A DNA stretch of 64,000 nucleotides, taken from positions 62,001-126,000 of the forward strand of contig KL647298.1 of assembly GCA_000727475.1 (NCBI GenBank). The letters are read 5' to 3'. The translations under genes were made by a program, and so were the position numbers. This document shows, in pieces, positions 36,033 through 48,333 of the stretch (position 1 is its first letter; the number at the start of each line of letters is the position of its first letter). This stretch comes from Sarcocystis neurona (taxonomy: Eukaryota > Apicomplexa > Conoidasida > Eucoccidiorida > Sarcocystidae). The notes beneath the pieces were generated by a model. That model ran no database searches and was not told the DNA's origin. It saw only the letters and a list, made by a program, of their open reading frames with translations.

Positions 36033-38393
36033 TTCTAGGTGTAGCGCCACATTTCCAGAAGCATTACAACGGGGCGGAAACGTGTGACGCACGATTAGCG
36101 CTTCCCTCGGATGCCGCTTCATGGTAAAACATTTCTCCACGGATACCACGTAGGCACGAGTCTCTGTACACGTATACAGGAGTGGATACGTACACGTACT
36201 TTGGCACGTAGGCCACACAGTCGTCCTGCAAATGCGTACAAGGTTGTACGGACGGAAACGTTGTAAGCCACAAAACTAGACCACAAAGTATGTCCGTTTG
36301 ACGACGGGGGATATTATCTCATGAATACGGTGACTAACCAATTGATCCGGGCAACTGACTCCACGTGTAACCTTTTTGGTGACGAATATTCTGTAGGTCA
36401 GCGGTACGCACCTGCTTTTGGATACCATTATGAGGTAACAGAGGAGCCAGCACGTCTATCATGGATCCTCGTGTTCGCAAGAGACATCAACGGCGAGCAG
36501 CCTTCCACGGCCTGATGTCAATCCAGATGTTTGCACTGGTTTAAGTCGCAGTTCATACACCTCTGAGTTCCTTATTCGGTGGACCGCAGTCTGTTTTACA
36601 CATACATAATATAGGCGTGTATATACATATATATACATATATTCACGTGTATAGATAGAGACAGAGGGGCAGAGAAAGAGAGAGAAAAAGAAAAAGCGTG
36701 TGGTACGATAAGGTACGTAATATAAACATAGTCCGTGGCCGACTCAAAGACACACGTAGTAAAAATGTGTATGTAGGGCTTCAAAAGATTTGGATCATCT
36801 AGCTGCAATACATGCACCCAGACATCTATAGTACTGCCGTACCCGTTCGTATGCACAAATAGACACGCAGAGGTTGTTTTACAAATAAATTCGAAGTCCT
36901 GTAAAGATACGCCAACACCACCTTTCAGGGGTGACAGCGTGCACCGGACACGCCACACGCACGCACTACCCTAATTGTTAATCTCTTCTGCAACCAAACA
37001 AGCACCAGTTCTGCTTTTGGGCGTCGTTGCTCAAACGACTAAATGCCACACCGTCTTGCATGTATAACAAAGAGGGTGACTCTTTGCGCAGTAGGAAGCG
37101 GGGACCCACACGCCTTTGCAACACCAGTAGCTGTCAGTCTTCCTTCGACGCCATGACTGACAAATGAGAGTAGGCGGCTACCGAGTTCACTGATCCTTCG
37201 TGCAGCGAAAGAAGTACTAGCCCTTTCTTCCTGCGAAGGGGCAGACTATTTTACTTCCTGGGCAGAAGAACATAAACTAATTCTGCAATCTGTGATGTGC
37301 ACGTTTTTTGCAGAACTGCACGTACCGTACCTGAAAACTGGTCCTTTCCACGTAGTACTCGTCAACTGATGTACTAATACATCGTGTGGAACTAGACACA
37401 CATGCACTACCACGCACCTAAAAGCGTCTACATACAGCGATGTACACACCGTCACTAGCCATAACAATGTGCCGACCGGTTGGGAGGAAAAACTGCAGAA
37501 CAGCAGCTTTTATCACACGTGTACCCATCGACACTGCAAAGACGCCGGTAGCATATCGCCAGAAAAACTGAATGCCAGCAACTCAGTGCGCCTGGGCATG
37601 CCTGCTGGTTAGTACGTTTGCATATCTTCTCTCTAAAGATACTTCCCGAAAAATTCATGTGCATGAAGTTTTTCAGTGCCCAAATGCGGGTACATCTGTA
37701 CACAGTTGTGTACACTGCATACGTCTGACCACACTTATAGCGGAGTGCCGCGATGTCGAAGTCACCGATGAGCTTTTTCGTGTGCTCATGTGCGGTGATA
37801 CGCGCACCTGTGGGACAACCTGTAAGTGCAGTCTTCCACAGAGGTATATAAGCCTCTGCTTTCGCGCAGGTAACTTAAAGTGCGTGTGTACGTGCAGTGA
37901 CTCCAAAACTGTTACTTCTCAGCGAATCCTTCTGAAGTACTGTTCTCTCGATCGGAAACTGACAACACCGTCAGGCTTAGATAGTAGTTGTCTTCCTGAG
38001 AGCCTACCACATTCAGCAGCGCAGGGGTGACAATGTTTCGATCTCTGTAAGCTGACTGCTACCGTTTTGCTGAAGCTGTGAAGGTTTCTTCACAGCTTCA
38101 CCCAAAATGCAGTTCCTTCGCGCAAAAATGGATGAACTGGTATCTGGTATCCAAAGATCAATCGAAAAATGCCTCAGCGGGACAAGCAAACCGCAAAACA
38201 TTATTTCTCCATTGGACTGTCTCGTTCTGCAAACTCGAGGGGACAAATCTACACTACTACCTTGCAGGTCCGCATCCGCATTTTCACCGTGGTAGGCTCC
38301 AGGAAATTTGCTGTACGGTTCGCACCTACGATCACGCGCATCCACTGTCTCACCAGTACAAGTGTGTAAACCTCGGTAGTATGAGTGTGGCAT
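36033..38393 (-). CDS. Multi-exon gene, possible hot-dog or START-type acyl/lipid-binding domain
   Basis: Proposed minus-strand exons: 38393-38261 (from an ATG), 37855-37716, 37417-37331, 36898 to about 36710, 36161-36033. Splice sites are good (CAAG|GTAGTA, TTTCAG|GTACGG, GAA|GTAAGT; acceptors GCTTTTAG, TCTTTACAG) and phases agree through the fourth exon. Seen: LIGDFDIAALRYKCG, ISTSVDEYYVERTSFQ joined to DFEFICKTTSACLFVHTNGY, then STIDVWVHVLQLDDP. The order of strands recalls hot-dog acyl-CoA thioesterases; the last exon (EKCFTMKRHPREALIV) recalls the Pro-Arg-Asp strand of START lipid-transfer domains. Both are weak resemblances. The 3' end is not found; 36030-34400 shows only short exon-like frames. 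It lies head-to-tail upstream of the 14-3-3 gene. Confidence 0.4.
38071..38100. other. Perfect 13-bp inverted repeat, 4-base loop
   Basis: Arms TGAAGCTGTGAAG (38071-38083) and CTTCACAGCTTCA (38088-38100) with loop GTTT. In the model above it falls in the first intron of the minus-strand gene; it also sits immediately before a plus-strand ATG frame at 38107. Confidence 0.9.
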
Positions 38394-38757
38394 CGTCGAG
38401 GCCGCTATTCACCTTGTAAACGGACCAGATGGACATTATTGCAGCCGATCCGTGTTCTGGAACTTTTTCGTGTGTGTAAACGTGATCTATTATTCGCGAG
38501 AAGGGGATTTTTCCCGGAACTGCATGCACGAAAGTCTCTGACTCCCTGTTCCGCTGCTCAGCAGCGATGTCACTCCGGTGACGTTAGCGTAAGACGACGT
38601 CTCGTCAAGAAAACGTGAAACTGTCGCGTGTGTTTCCTGTGCCGTAATGCATACAAGGGCACATGCTATAGATTGATTGCGTTGTAAAATATAAATTTGA
38701 TATTGTAGAGATGTTCTGTAGCTGGTGCCTGACGCTAGTTTCAGTTTTCAGCTACGG

Positions 38758-38834
38758 TTAAAACTCGTAGTAGGGAGCCACAGCTTCTCTCCGTTGCAAT
38801 GCTGCAGCTCTTCCTGATTTCTCATAGGCAATCT
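38758..38834 (-). CDS. Candidate 3'-terminal exon, unknown gene
   Basis: After an acceptor (CTACGTGCAG) in phase 1, the frame reads 24 codons, IAYEKSGRAAALQRREAVAP then YYEF, to TAA. Composition is protein-like. It could close the unrecognised gene whose exons lie at 42661-48629, but intermediate exons in the degenerate repeat were not found. The stretch 38840-40230 otherwise shows only short frames, including an Arg-rich minus frame at 39832-40089. Confidence 0.35.
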
Positions 38835-40234
38835 CTGCACGTAGGTGCATGCACGACGTCCCTGCGAGGCGTGAAGGGATGATAATACACACACTCGTGT
38901 ATATCTGTGTGCACACGCCTGCGTGTGCGAGTCGAATGAACTCTAGAGACAAGCCTACTTCCCTCTGCGGCCACGTGAGATGATTTTCCGTGGTAGACTT
39001 AGAAATAATCACAGATGTGTACCGAAAAAACTTCGCGCCTCACACACACACACGCACACGCACATGCGCACACGAGAAAAGACAGGTCGCAGCAGTCGAA
39101 TAGTTTCTTCACCGGCTGCGGTGTGGCTCGTCGTCGTACATTGTTGTCCCGTCGGCTCCGCTTCCTCAAAACGGAGACACGTACAAGTACAAACTGAGTT
39201 AAGTCTCGAAGTCCAGACAATGATTGTTTTTTAGAAGGAACGGAAACAATTTTTCCGCCGTTGTTGAACCTCGAAAAGAACATGGCTCCAGCCGCGGCCT
39301 GCGGCTACTCACGTATCCGTGTGTACCCGCGTCTCCAGCCATGTGTATATAAATATATATATGTATGTGTATATATATATATATGCACACACACTTGCAT
39401 GTAGCTGCAGTGACACCGATACATTTTTCTCAGTGCAGACCTCTGCCGGTACTCGCTCCACCCCCGAAAGCGATCTACGTGCAGATTAGGTCTAGGTGCA
39501 TGTATGCCTCGCTACCGTAGTTTTATTGCGACCACGAGGCAGGGTTGTCCCTGAGGTAGGTGCACCCACCGATGTTTTGCGAAACCTGACTCGCACGGGG
39601 ATGTTAATCTGTAGATCGGCAGACATAGAAGTACATCGGTCGGGATTTATTGACGTGAATACATTCAAGTATGTTCTGGCGAGTACGTAAGTATACTTTC
39701 TTGTTTTTGAATGTAGAGTTGCGCACTACTTATGTACCAATATGGCAATCACATATACATACAACTTCGCATATGTATGTGTCCACGTGATTTAAGCCAA
39801 GTGCAGCAGGGCTGAGAAGCTCTTAAGGGCATCAGTCCATGGGCGTATGACTACGGGTGGCAACAAATACAGCTAGGCCTCTGCCTGTTCTTTTCCGTAT
39901 TGTCCTCTTAGTTGGCCAGCGGCGCTCAACGCGTCCAGCAGCGCCCCGCTGCACCTCCCTCCATATTGAGCCACGCAGTGGACGCTTTTGAATACGGCCT
40001 ACGACCATCTTGCTTGTGCAGTGCTGAAGTTTGCGTCTTATCGCTTTGGCTGTGTTGCATCTTTGCAGCTGTGTCTGGACCTGAAACATCTTCGCGAGGC
40101 ACGGTCCTCCTCAGCGTGTTAGCAACGATACCGGTACTCTGTCTTTGAATGCAACTTCGCTTCGTATATTCTCCCGCCATTTCGGTTGCTACCTTCGGGG
40201 GCGCATTCATGCGTCAAGTGCAGGTGACCAGTCA

Positions 40235-42640
40235 ACCCTTGTTTCGATTCGTCAATTGCTGCTGCTCCCGCAGTGTCACCGCGGCCGCAACTCTCAGCGC
40301 CTCAACACCAAAACGTACCTTGCTTTCACTGTTCGGATGTGCCTCTCTACGTTGTTGTTGCTGCTAGTGTTAGTCGTCTTCTGCTCACGCTTTTGAAAGG
40401 CTTTATCACGCCACACTGTTGAGTCGCAGAGGAAGGCGGGCCACGGCCGTGCAAGTGCTGTTGCTGCACATGCGGCAGTCGCAACCTCTTCTATGTTCCA
40501 GCAGCCGCCCACTGCTCAGCAGCAAACGCAAGCGTACTCGTAATACCCTGTTGATCTTGTTGCTGCTCGTGCTGCTGTGCCGACTGCGTGCACACTACGG
40601 TGACCACCACTACTGGACAACAAGTATACATTCGCATCGCGCAGTCGTCTGTTACGAATGTCTCTGCTGCTGCTGTGTCAGCTCCTCCGATGCAGGGGCC
40701 ACTCGACGCAGGCGGGCCCTAGGCAGAGCATCGCCTCAGTTAATATGCTGCTGCTGCCGCGGCAGATTGGGCAACTTTAACACTTCAGTGACTCCCCAGT
40801 GCCGAGCAGTACCACACTGTTTCATCAAAGATACTTCTAGTTGTGTGCGCGCCAGTCGCTGGCTCACGTTTCCACTACGGATAAATAGTTACAGCTTGCT
40901 TGTGTCACACGTTTTTTCTGGCGCTGCTTCTGCAGCTGTTGCTGTCATGTCAGTCCCACTGGAGCTTGCCTCTCAGCAAATACCGCCTACGTGCGCAAAG
41001 CTTTCAAGGATGAAGACAGACGCTTTGCAGCAGCACATTATTTTACTTAAGAAGGCGATGGCTCCAAAGTCCTTGCGTGAGGAGTGCAAACATGATTATT
41101 GTTGTGGGTTCGATGTTGCTGCTCCCCTGGTTTTGTGGCCTGCTGGCGCTGCTACGACTGCCATGAGTGTGGTGCCCTGCTGCGCAGACGCTCCTGGGAC
41201 AATACGTATACAGGCGACTCTTCCGCTACACGGGCTTCGTATAAGCGTCTGCATCTTCATCGACTCAATTACAGCCAGTGTATCGTTCTGAATCGCAAAG
41301 GAAAAACAACAATAGCAGATTCACCGGTGCAGATAGATGAGCAGTAGACAACGGAGCAGACATTATACAAGCAGGTAGAACAGCTACAAGTACACCGATA
41401 GAAGAAACCACAGCGGCAGCAGCACCAGGTATTTTCGTAGCAGGTATACAAGCACCAGCAGCACAGTCGATTGGCACATCATTTTGAGACGGTGAAACAC
41501 GCAACGGCAGAGGTATATACATTTGCCTATTAAATGGTGAAAATATCCAGAAACACACCCGCTGTAGAGGCTCTGCCAGCAATACATTTGAAGTTGTGGC
41601 CGCTAAGGCAGCACTGTGGACAGTTTGTGGCGGACAATAGCAGAACTACCGGTAGGGGAACATCTAGCAGGCTAGAAGCTTCAGAAGCTGCCACATACGC
41701 ATGCATCCCTACCTGGTACAGTAGCAGCAGGTAGATTAACCGAACATCTGGTCAAGGAAAGGTGCATTTTGAATAGCGTGTGATGTGCAACACGGGGGCT
41801 ATATATTCTCAGAAACAAGGGAACATGAAGGCGAACAGTTCGAGCCGCAGAAAGAAGGGTTTTCGTCCTCAACTACAAAATTCTTTTCTCCTTGAAAGCG
41901 GCATCGAATGGAGGGTCGATTTGAAGAAATGTGGTCCAGTGGGATTCATTTACGTCCCACCAACAAAAGCAGTGTCTACGGTAATGATCTGGTGCGTGTA
42001 GAATTGAATGCTTCTACAAGCATTCCAGGAAGCCTGTGGTCTTCAGGTAAGGAGCGATCACAGCAGCAGCTGCAGAAGCGGAGCAGGAGCGGTAGGAAGA
42101 GCAGCGCCAGTCGCAGAACTAGAGCTGCAAAAGCAGCTACCGCGGAAGCGGTATAGAAAGTTCAACCTCTTCTTCTCTCTTCCGTTGTTACGCTTTCTCA
42201 GGTGCTGGCGGAGTGGACCACTCTTACGTAATTCGCTCTAGAACCGTTGGCTTCACGCTCCTTCTTTCTTGTCCGTGTTGTTCTCTTCGCCTTTTGCAGC
42301 ACCTGCTGCTGGTGAGCTTCTGTTGGTGCCGTTCAGCTTCTGCTGCTGCTGCAGCGGGGTTTACACTACCGCTTTTGTGCTCCCTGTTGCGCCCCTCCTG
42401 ATCTCTGCTTTCTTTTGGACGACAAAGTGCGTTCTTCTTGAAGCCGCAGGAAGTTGAATTCCGCTGTTGCTGCTGCTCTGCCACTGCCACAGGTTCTGCC
42501 CTGCGTCTGCTACTCTACATGAGTCCCCTACTATCTCTGCTCTGCATTCGCTGGTGCTTCTCAATGTTGCCAGTCTGCTTTAGCTTCATCTGCATCTATG
42601 ATGTTTCTGCCGATACTGCCGCTGAGCTTCTGCTGCCGCA
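40235..42640. repeat. Degenerate CTG/GCA-rich block
   Basis: Imperfect CTG, GCA and TTGCTG triplets with many point changes. A plus frame of 290 codons (40419-41291) is Cys/Ser/Leu-rich. Minus-strand frames are broken. I assign no product; it is probably an intron or intergenic spacer of the flanking minus-strand exons. Confidence 0.55.
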
Positions 42641-42660
42641 GACGCAACTTTGTCTCCTAC

Positions 42661-42783
42661 CTGACGCACGTGGGCTCCCTCTTGAGCTGAAACTGAAACG
42701 ATTTTGCCGTCCATCGGAGCCGTTACTTCAACTCTTTCGTTGCTGCTGTCGGGGTCATCAACATAAATCACGCCTGCTAAAGC
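42661..42783 (-). CDS. Exon with a lipoyl/biotinyl-domain-like half hairpin
   Basis: Exactly 41 codons between a good acceptor (TTCATGCAG) and donor (CAG|GTAGGA), phase 0 at both ends. The sequence VEVTAPMDGKIVSVSAQEGA followed by HVRQ matches the first half of biotinyl/lipoyl carrier domains (V-x-A-P-M-x-G-x-I-x-x-V...G-x-x-V). In known carriers a Gly-Asp and then the modified Lys in an (A/V)MKM or DK motif follow; reading on past the donor gives GDKV but no such Lys motif. I found no adjacent exon supplying it, so the domain may be a non-modified relative or its second half lies in an unfound exon. Confidence 0.5.
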
Positions 42784-44421
42784 CTGCATGAACGTGCGTG
42801 CAAGACGCATATATGCATGCACATATATATATATAAACGCAGTAACACCACCATTTGTCAGAAACATACATGTATTTACTCAGGTTTCGCTTCCACTTGT
42901 ACTGAAGAGGCAGAACACAATACGTATGTGTATACACACACATGTGTATAGGCACGTGGTCGGAGCAGCTTCTACAGAATCATACGTGTTCAGGGACGCG
43001 CATACGAGGTATCTATCCATAGGTGTGTGTGTGTGTGTATGTGTATGCACATATACATGTATGTATATGTGTACGCATGCAGTAGCACTCGCACACATAG
43101 CTAGATCTTTACATATTAACACACGTTCGCAGGGGCACGTAGAAGCCCAAGTGGGACACTTGTTGCCACACAAGTCTTCACTACCATTAGCATCAACATT
43201 ACTTCCCCAGCAGCAGCAGCAGCCTTCGTGTCCAGGCTTGCACGCAGCACGACCCCTGAGTCTTTCTTTTAGTCCTTCTCCCTTCCCAGGTGTACAGACT
43301 TCCGAGTGTCTGCCTCTACGCAATTCCATCTCTCTAATCTCGCGCACACCTGTGCACGTACGCAGACTCTTCATTTCTTCCCTTTGTCTCTCTCTCTCTT
43401 CCTCACAAACACTCACCTTCGGGCGTTTCGACATGCTTTCCGTCCCTTATTCATGTATATGCATATACGTATTTCATACACATGTACATACACATACACG
43501 TGCAGAGATCAACATGCAGAAATCCTCGAGAGTTTTGGGAGCATCAGAATCGGCATCTGGTGGCAGTCAGTAGCGTTGCGGCATTACTCAGGCTGTGGGG
43601 GAGAGCCGCGCAGCCGCGGGACTAAAGAAGTGAAAACGTCTCACTGACACGTGTGTCGTTGCTCCGCGCGCCTCATCTCCATACATGTGGATCCATACAT
43701 CACATAGGGCTACATGCTCCGCAGGGGGTCTGCATATGTGACTGTGTGTTTGTCTCTCTAAAGGACACGTACTTATTGTAACTACATACATGCAGAGGAA
43801 CGCAGACATACGTCTACCTCTATATATATATATATAGATGTATATGACTTAGTGTAGATGCACAGAGGGAGACGAGTGTCTGTGGCGCCGTCACGCGGTG
43901 GAACGGTGCGTCTCTCTCCGTGAGATTGTAGCAACAGCGCGGATCGTCAGAATCCCCAACCATGGAGGTACGCTTGTCGAGCAGCACAAATACATTCACA
44001 TATATATACATTTACATACATATATATATATAAATACATATATGTACGCGAGTAGCCATTCGGGGGCGCTTCGGTTCGATTAGATACTATATGTATCTGC
44101 TCATGAACTTTATCTGTTCAGGTAGAGTCTATGATATAGAGATTTCTCTCTCTGTCTCGCTCTACATAGAAGGGACAAGTGTCTATAAATACAAACGCGT
44201 GTTTACACCTGTCGCGAACTCCGTTGGACGCATGTCTAGCTGCAGAGAATAGCGTCCTTGTGCGAAGAGAGCATTTGTTTTTGTCCCTGAATTGAGAGGC
44301 TGCTCTACGTTTAAGTGTGTATCTCTTGATAGACAGAGAGAGAGATAGGAAGGTACACGGCCGCAGAAACGCCTAAAAGAAATTCTCAAGCGAGCGGTAC
44401 TAACGGCCTCGTAGCTCTCAC

Positions 44422-44482
44422 CCATAAAGGCGTACAAGAACGCATTTGATTTCTTATCGTGAGTGCGAGTGCCCTCACGCCG
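44422..44482 (-). CDS. 20-codon internal exon, unknown product
   Basis: Strong acceptor (CGCGTTTACAG) and donor (ATGG|GTGAGA) bracket 20 codons beginning RREGTRTHDKK and ending in a hydrophobic AFLYAFM. Phase 0 in, phase 1 out. Not recognised. The surrounding 42790-45490 otherwise holds TATG tracts and short ambiguous frames. Confidence 0.4.
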
Positions 44483-45500
44483 CTGTAAACGCGTGCGTGA
44501 TGGAGTGCAGCGGCACCACCTATACACTAGTGCTACGAAGGCTTGTGGTTGGACCGTTCGCCTAATGCAGTCACACAGCATATATATATATATATATGTA
44601 TATATACAGGCGTATGTATACGTGCAGTTTGGCCATGTAGGGCTACTTGTAACTACACACAAATAGTATATTACGTGTGTACGCCATCTATACATGTACG
44701 TATATATATATATGTAAGTGCCCATGACTGTTTGCATATTTACGGCCGAACACTTCCGTTAGAAAGCAGTAATCTGCATCGAAGTACATCACAGAGCACG
44801 AATGCACCTGTGTTGGATACGTCAACACTTCTTGTCTCTACCAACCTTGACCTATTTTTACTGTTGCGGAGAACTCTCCACGTGTAAGGACTGTACGAGT
44901 GGACCTGCGCGGAGAGAGAGGCACGTTCACACAGAAAAAGACTCCCTACACGTTGTGCTTTTGTGTGTCTTTCTAGCTCTGCATGCAGCTGTGCAGACAG
45001 AGACACCGACTTGGCAGGGCGGCGACGTCGACCGATACATATATGTATATATATATATATGTATATGTGCGTACACATTTTTACGTATTTACGTGTGTCT
45101 AAACAAAACCCTACGGTGAGCAACCCACGCGGTTTCGCCGATGTAGATGCACACCTCTACATCGAAAGGTACACGTAAGAATGTGTGTGTGTATATATAT
45201 ATATGTGGAGGTTTAGGTAAAACTACACAAAGGCGCGAGTAGATACCTGCGCATTGACAGGGTCAACTAAGTAGACGTGCACGTAAAAGTATATGTTAGT
45301 ATGTACAGACGCATACAATACACGTAGAGATACACAGATGTACAAATAGGTCTCCGTGAGTGTATTACGCAGACCATGCCCTTAGCTAATATACAGGTAT
45401 CGGTAACCCGTCGAGAGAGCGAGAAAGACTGAGGCAGTGAACTGCTCGTGGCTGCGTGTATGTGTGCAGTGGCCGAAGAGGACAGAGACAAGCGGCACAC

Positions 45501-45720
45501 CTTTCCCTCTGGGACGTAACCTTGGAGGGTAGTAGCAGCAGCCGCACGTTCTCTGCTCCTCTGAGACTGCCCTTTGTTGTTCGAGGCATCGGCTCTCTGT
45601 TTTTCGGAAAGCAACTGTTCCGCTTTTTGCTGCTGTCGCTGCAAGTCGTGGGGGTTCTGCAGCAACAGCACTGCAGCGGTCCTCCTCCCGACCTGCAAAG
45701 CCGCCCTCGCTCTTGTTTCT
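45501..45720 (-). CDS. 73-codon exon with Gln-rich helical segment
   Basis: Acceptor TTTTTTCAATCACCAG and donor GGAAAG|GTGTGC enclose one open frame, phase 2 in and phase 0 out. It encodes ETRARAALQVGRRTAAVLLL, then a Gln/Lys/Arg/Glu-rich stretch (RQQQKAEQLLSEKQR) likely to be helical, and ends YVPEGK. Mild CAG enrichment fits a coccidian polyglutamine-type insert inside a protein. Confidence 0.5.
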
Positions 45721-46270
45721 CTGGTGATTGAAAAAAGAAGGCCCTCTTGCTGTTTTTTACGGAGTGAGAAAACAGCAGATAGTAAAGAGAAGTATGTCCG
45801 GAACGTCTACTGCACACTCTGTCGGCGATTGCACCTAGTACAAGTATCAAGGGCATATTTCTGTATGTCTTCACTTTGAACCGACTCAAACACACAGGTA
45901 GGTGTACCCGCATACGTAGAGCTCCCCACAAAGGCGTAGTTTTACCAGTGACACATAATGTCCTGCACACGTACATATTTTTTTTCTGTATGCGCAGATG
46001 AATTTACGATGGGCATTAGAGAACCTGAGACGACAGGAGAGAAGGGACGGCGAGGGAAAACTGCGTCTCTGTCACGTTTGTATCTTTGTGTCTCTCGTCG
46101 TGTACCCAGGGAAGCTAAAGCATTACGAGAAAAAAGAGAGGTGGAGGCGAGAGAGAAAAGGTTTCGTCTCGCTCACTTCTGCATCTCTGGATCTCTCCTC
46201 GTCTCGCAGTGTACACGCACGCACTGAGCCAAGCCTGCAGTTCTGTCTGCATCTACACTTCAACGGATAC

Positions 46271-46412
46271 CATATTTTTGCATTCTCGCGTACAGCCTGA
46301 CAATCGGAGGAAAACGGTGTTGCTGCGTTCAATGACGTGCAGATTTGCCTTTGTCTCTAGCTGCATCTCGACCCCTTCGTCTGCTTTTCCATACAAGGTT
46401 TCACGCAGGCAC
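46271..46412 (-). CDS. 47-codon exon, unknown product
   Basis: After a CTCCCTAG acceptor the frame encodes a non-repeat, balanced sequence including CLRETLYGKADEGVEMQLE and ANLHVIERSNTVFLRLS, ending at an ATG|GTATCC donor. The boundaries do not phase directly with the neighbours listed here, so an exon is missing or an edge is off by a few bases. A plus-strand frame over 45960-46300 also follows a good acceptor but is more repetitive in composition. Confidence 0.4.
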
Positions 46413-46590
46413 CTAGGGAGGCACTCACGCGTGAGAGTCTGCGCACATGCGTGTCTCTCCATTCCTCCCTTTCTCGAGAGATCGGCAGAGACACACGCGC
46501 ATTTTTCTATAGTCGTGGATGTGTGCGCGCGTGTGAGTAGGTACCTGTGTATGTGTGTGTGCATATGTATGTGCACGTTCGCATACACAC

Positions 46591-46725
46591 TGGTGCTTGT
46601 CGCTGTGTGTGTCGGCCTGCGACAGTCCACGCGAGCGACTTTATCTTGTTCAGCTGCTCCATAGTGTCTTTCTTCCACTCTAGCCCCCTGCACACCTCTA
46701 CGTTGTCGGCCTTATCTATGTGGTT
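46591..46725 (-). CDS. 45-codon exon, unknown product
   Basis: Acceptor GTGTTTCCAG. The frame reads NHIDKADNVEVCRGLEWKK then DTMEQLNKIKSLAWTVAG, clearly protein-like with no repeat bias. The donor is uncertain: CCA|GTGTGT or two bases later, the latter giving agreement with the next exon's phase. Joins in phase 0 with 46868-46803. Confidence 0.5.
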
Positions 46726-46802
46726 CTGGAAACACTCCTAGTTTGTGTGTGTGTGTATATATATGGATTTATAGACATGTATGTATAGAGAAGGTCACAC
46801 AC

Positions 46803-46868
46803 ATCCCTGTCACAATACAGCGACAGCGCCATGTCTGCCAGTGCACACGGGTCTAGGAGCATGCGCAC
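46803..46868 (-). CDS. 22-codon exon, unknown product
   Basis: Acceptor GTCGTGTTCAG; encodes VRMLLDPCALADMALSLYC and DRD; proposed donor GAT|GTGTGT in phase 0. The helical sequence DPCALADMAL recalls repeats seen in several alpha-helical families but is too short to assign. Confidence 0.4.
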
Positions 46869-47624
46869 CTGAACACGACTGTACAGACACGGGGATCTCA
46901 CACGTGCATGTACTACTGTAGGTATGTGCTCGTCTGTCCACGGCGGCATATACATTTCCTTATATATACGTGTCGCACTCAAGCGTGTGCGGCGTAGGGG
47001 TTAGAAAAAAGTACCGCGTCTGCAGAGACTCGTACGTAATGTTAGCTTTGGGTGCTCCAGTGTTGCTATACGTGTGTGTGTTTAAAGAACCGAGCGGCGG
47101 AGGGTGTACACGCAAATGTGCCAGTTCGATTTGTAAGTACCACCCGCTGCGAGAGCTCCTACCGTTCCAGCATCCGTTTTACAGTTTTTGCGTGCACACC
47201 AGTAGATGGAACACATCTTCTTCGGCTGCTACTTGCTCCTTACGAGTCAGGAAGCGCATACAGCCGCTGCTACTGCTGCTGCTGCGCCTCTACCTAGATG
47301 CCAGGAGAGAAAGAAGAATCGAGTTCGCCATTGTCGTTCTTCGAGAGCCCCTACTTACGCTCCTCGCCTTAGCATAGAGGTCAGCCTCTATACTGCCCCT
47401 CGTGAGTGGCAAACCGTAGACCGAAGACACCGAGAGTCAGGAAGAACATTACTTTTTCGTTAGCAGCAGCTGATGCTGCTGCGGTCGTCAACCGCAGGAA
47501 AGGAGGAGGTCTGCCCCCAGAAACTACTCTACGAAGCACGAGAAGGCAGCTCGGAAAAGCAGAGAAAACGTAAAAGAGGAAGCAGAAGAGGAAGAAGAGG
47601 AAAAAGGGGAACCTCGTGACTGAC

Positions 47625-47728
47625 CTTTTCTTCAACGTCTACAGCAGCAATCCCTTCGACAACTGCTACACTGTCGCACTTCAAATGGTACTGCAGCATG
47701 CCGCTGTTGGTTCCTCCTCCAAGAACAA
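47625..47728 (-). CDS. 35-codon exon, unknown product
   Basis: Acceptor GCGCATGCAG and strong donor AAG|GTCAGT; phase 1 in, phase 0 out. It encodes VLGGGTNSGMLQYHLKCDS then VAVVEGIAAVDVEEK, with beta-strand-like hydrophobic blocks. Not recognised; a WD-type or similar beta-rich repeat is conceivable. The CAG-rich patch at 47200-47560 next to it has only ambiguous frames. Confidence 0.5.
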
Positions 47729-47778
47729 CTGCATGCGCATCCCACGAGACCAAGCAGCATTTCACGCATTTTTATGAC

Positions 47779-47948
47779 CTGTGTGCAGCAAGCGCGAGAT
47801 TCTTTTCTCTGCGCTGAGACGTATGTCCGCAGGGTGGCTCCACCAAAAAAGCATCTGCAGGGACCACGCGCCTTGTATGTACGTGTAAGAGTTGTTTGGT
47901 GGACAGTGTAGAAAGCAGCGCCACCATGCCTTTGCAGTGGTCCAGCCC
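47779..47948 (-). CDS. 57-codon exon, unknown product
   Basis: Frame from an AAG acceptor to a CACAG|GTCATA donor encodes GLDHCKGMVALLSTLSTKQL and onward to FLVEPPCGHTSQRREKN. Composition is protein-like, but the acceptor lacks a strong pyrimidine tract and the exit phase does not match the next exon, so edges may be wrong. Confidence 0.35.
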
Positions 47949-48333
47949 CTTAACGTTGCCGAGATTAAGACAACTTGTCTTCCACATACGTGCGAGACAA
48001 CTTCGTACGGTGGCGATCTGTGCGGTGTATGTGCACGAGGGAATGCCAGTGTGGAAGAAGGGCTACAGCGCTTGCTATACGCTGGCGTCTGGTGGCTTGT
48101 GAAGCGCACTGTCTACACGCAAACCCCGGTCTACACTGCTTGAGGTGTACGTACAGGGCAAAGGGCAGCACCCGAGGATGACTGCGTGTACGGACACGGT
48201 CAGATGCCAGTGCACTGCCTTGTCCTTGGTGTATCTACACCAGAATTAGCGTCGTCCTCTTCCAGAAGTGGGATCCACTTTGCCCTTCTCCAGCAGCGGG
48301 AATGCGGGTTTACAAACAACAAGACGTACTTAC

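Noticed and set aside
38107..38295. Plus-strand frame starting MQFLRAKMDELVSGIQ
   Set aside because: Protein-like, but it lies opposite a minus-strand intron and no further plus-strand exons were found.
39633..39687. EF-hand-like plus-strand segment (RSGFIDVNTFKYVL) before a strong donor
   Set aside because: The loop lacks two of the calcium-ligand residues and there are no partner EF-hand exons nearby.
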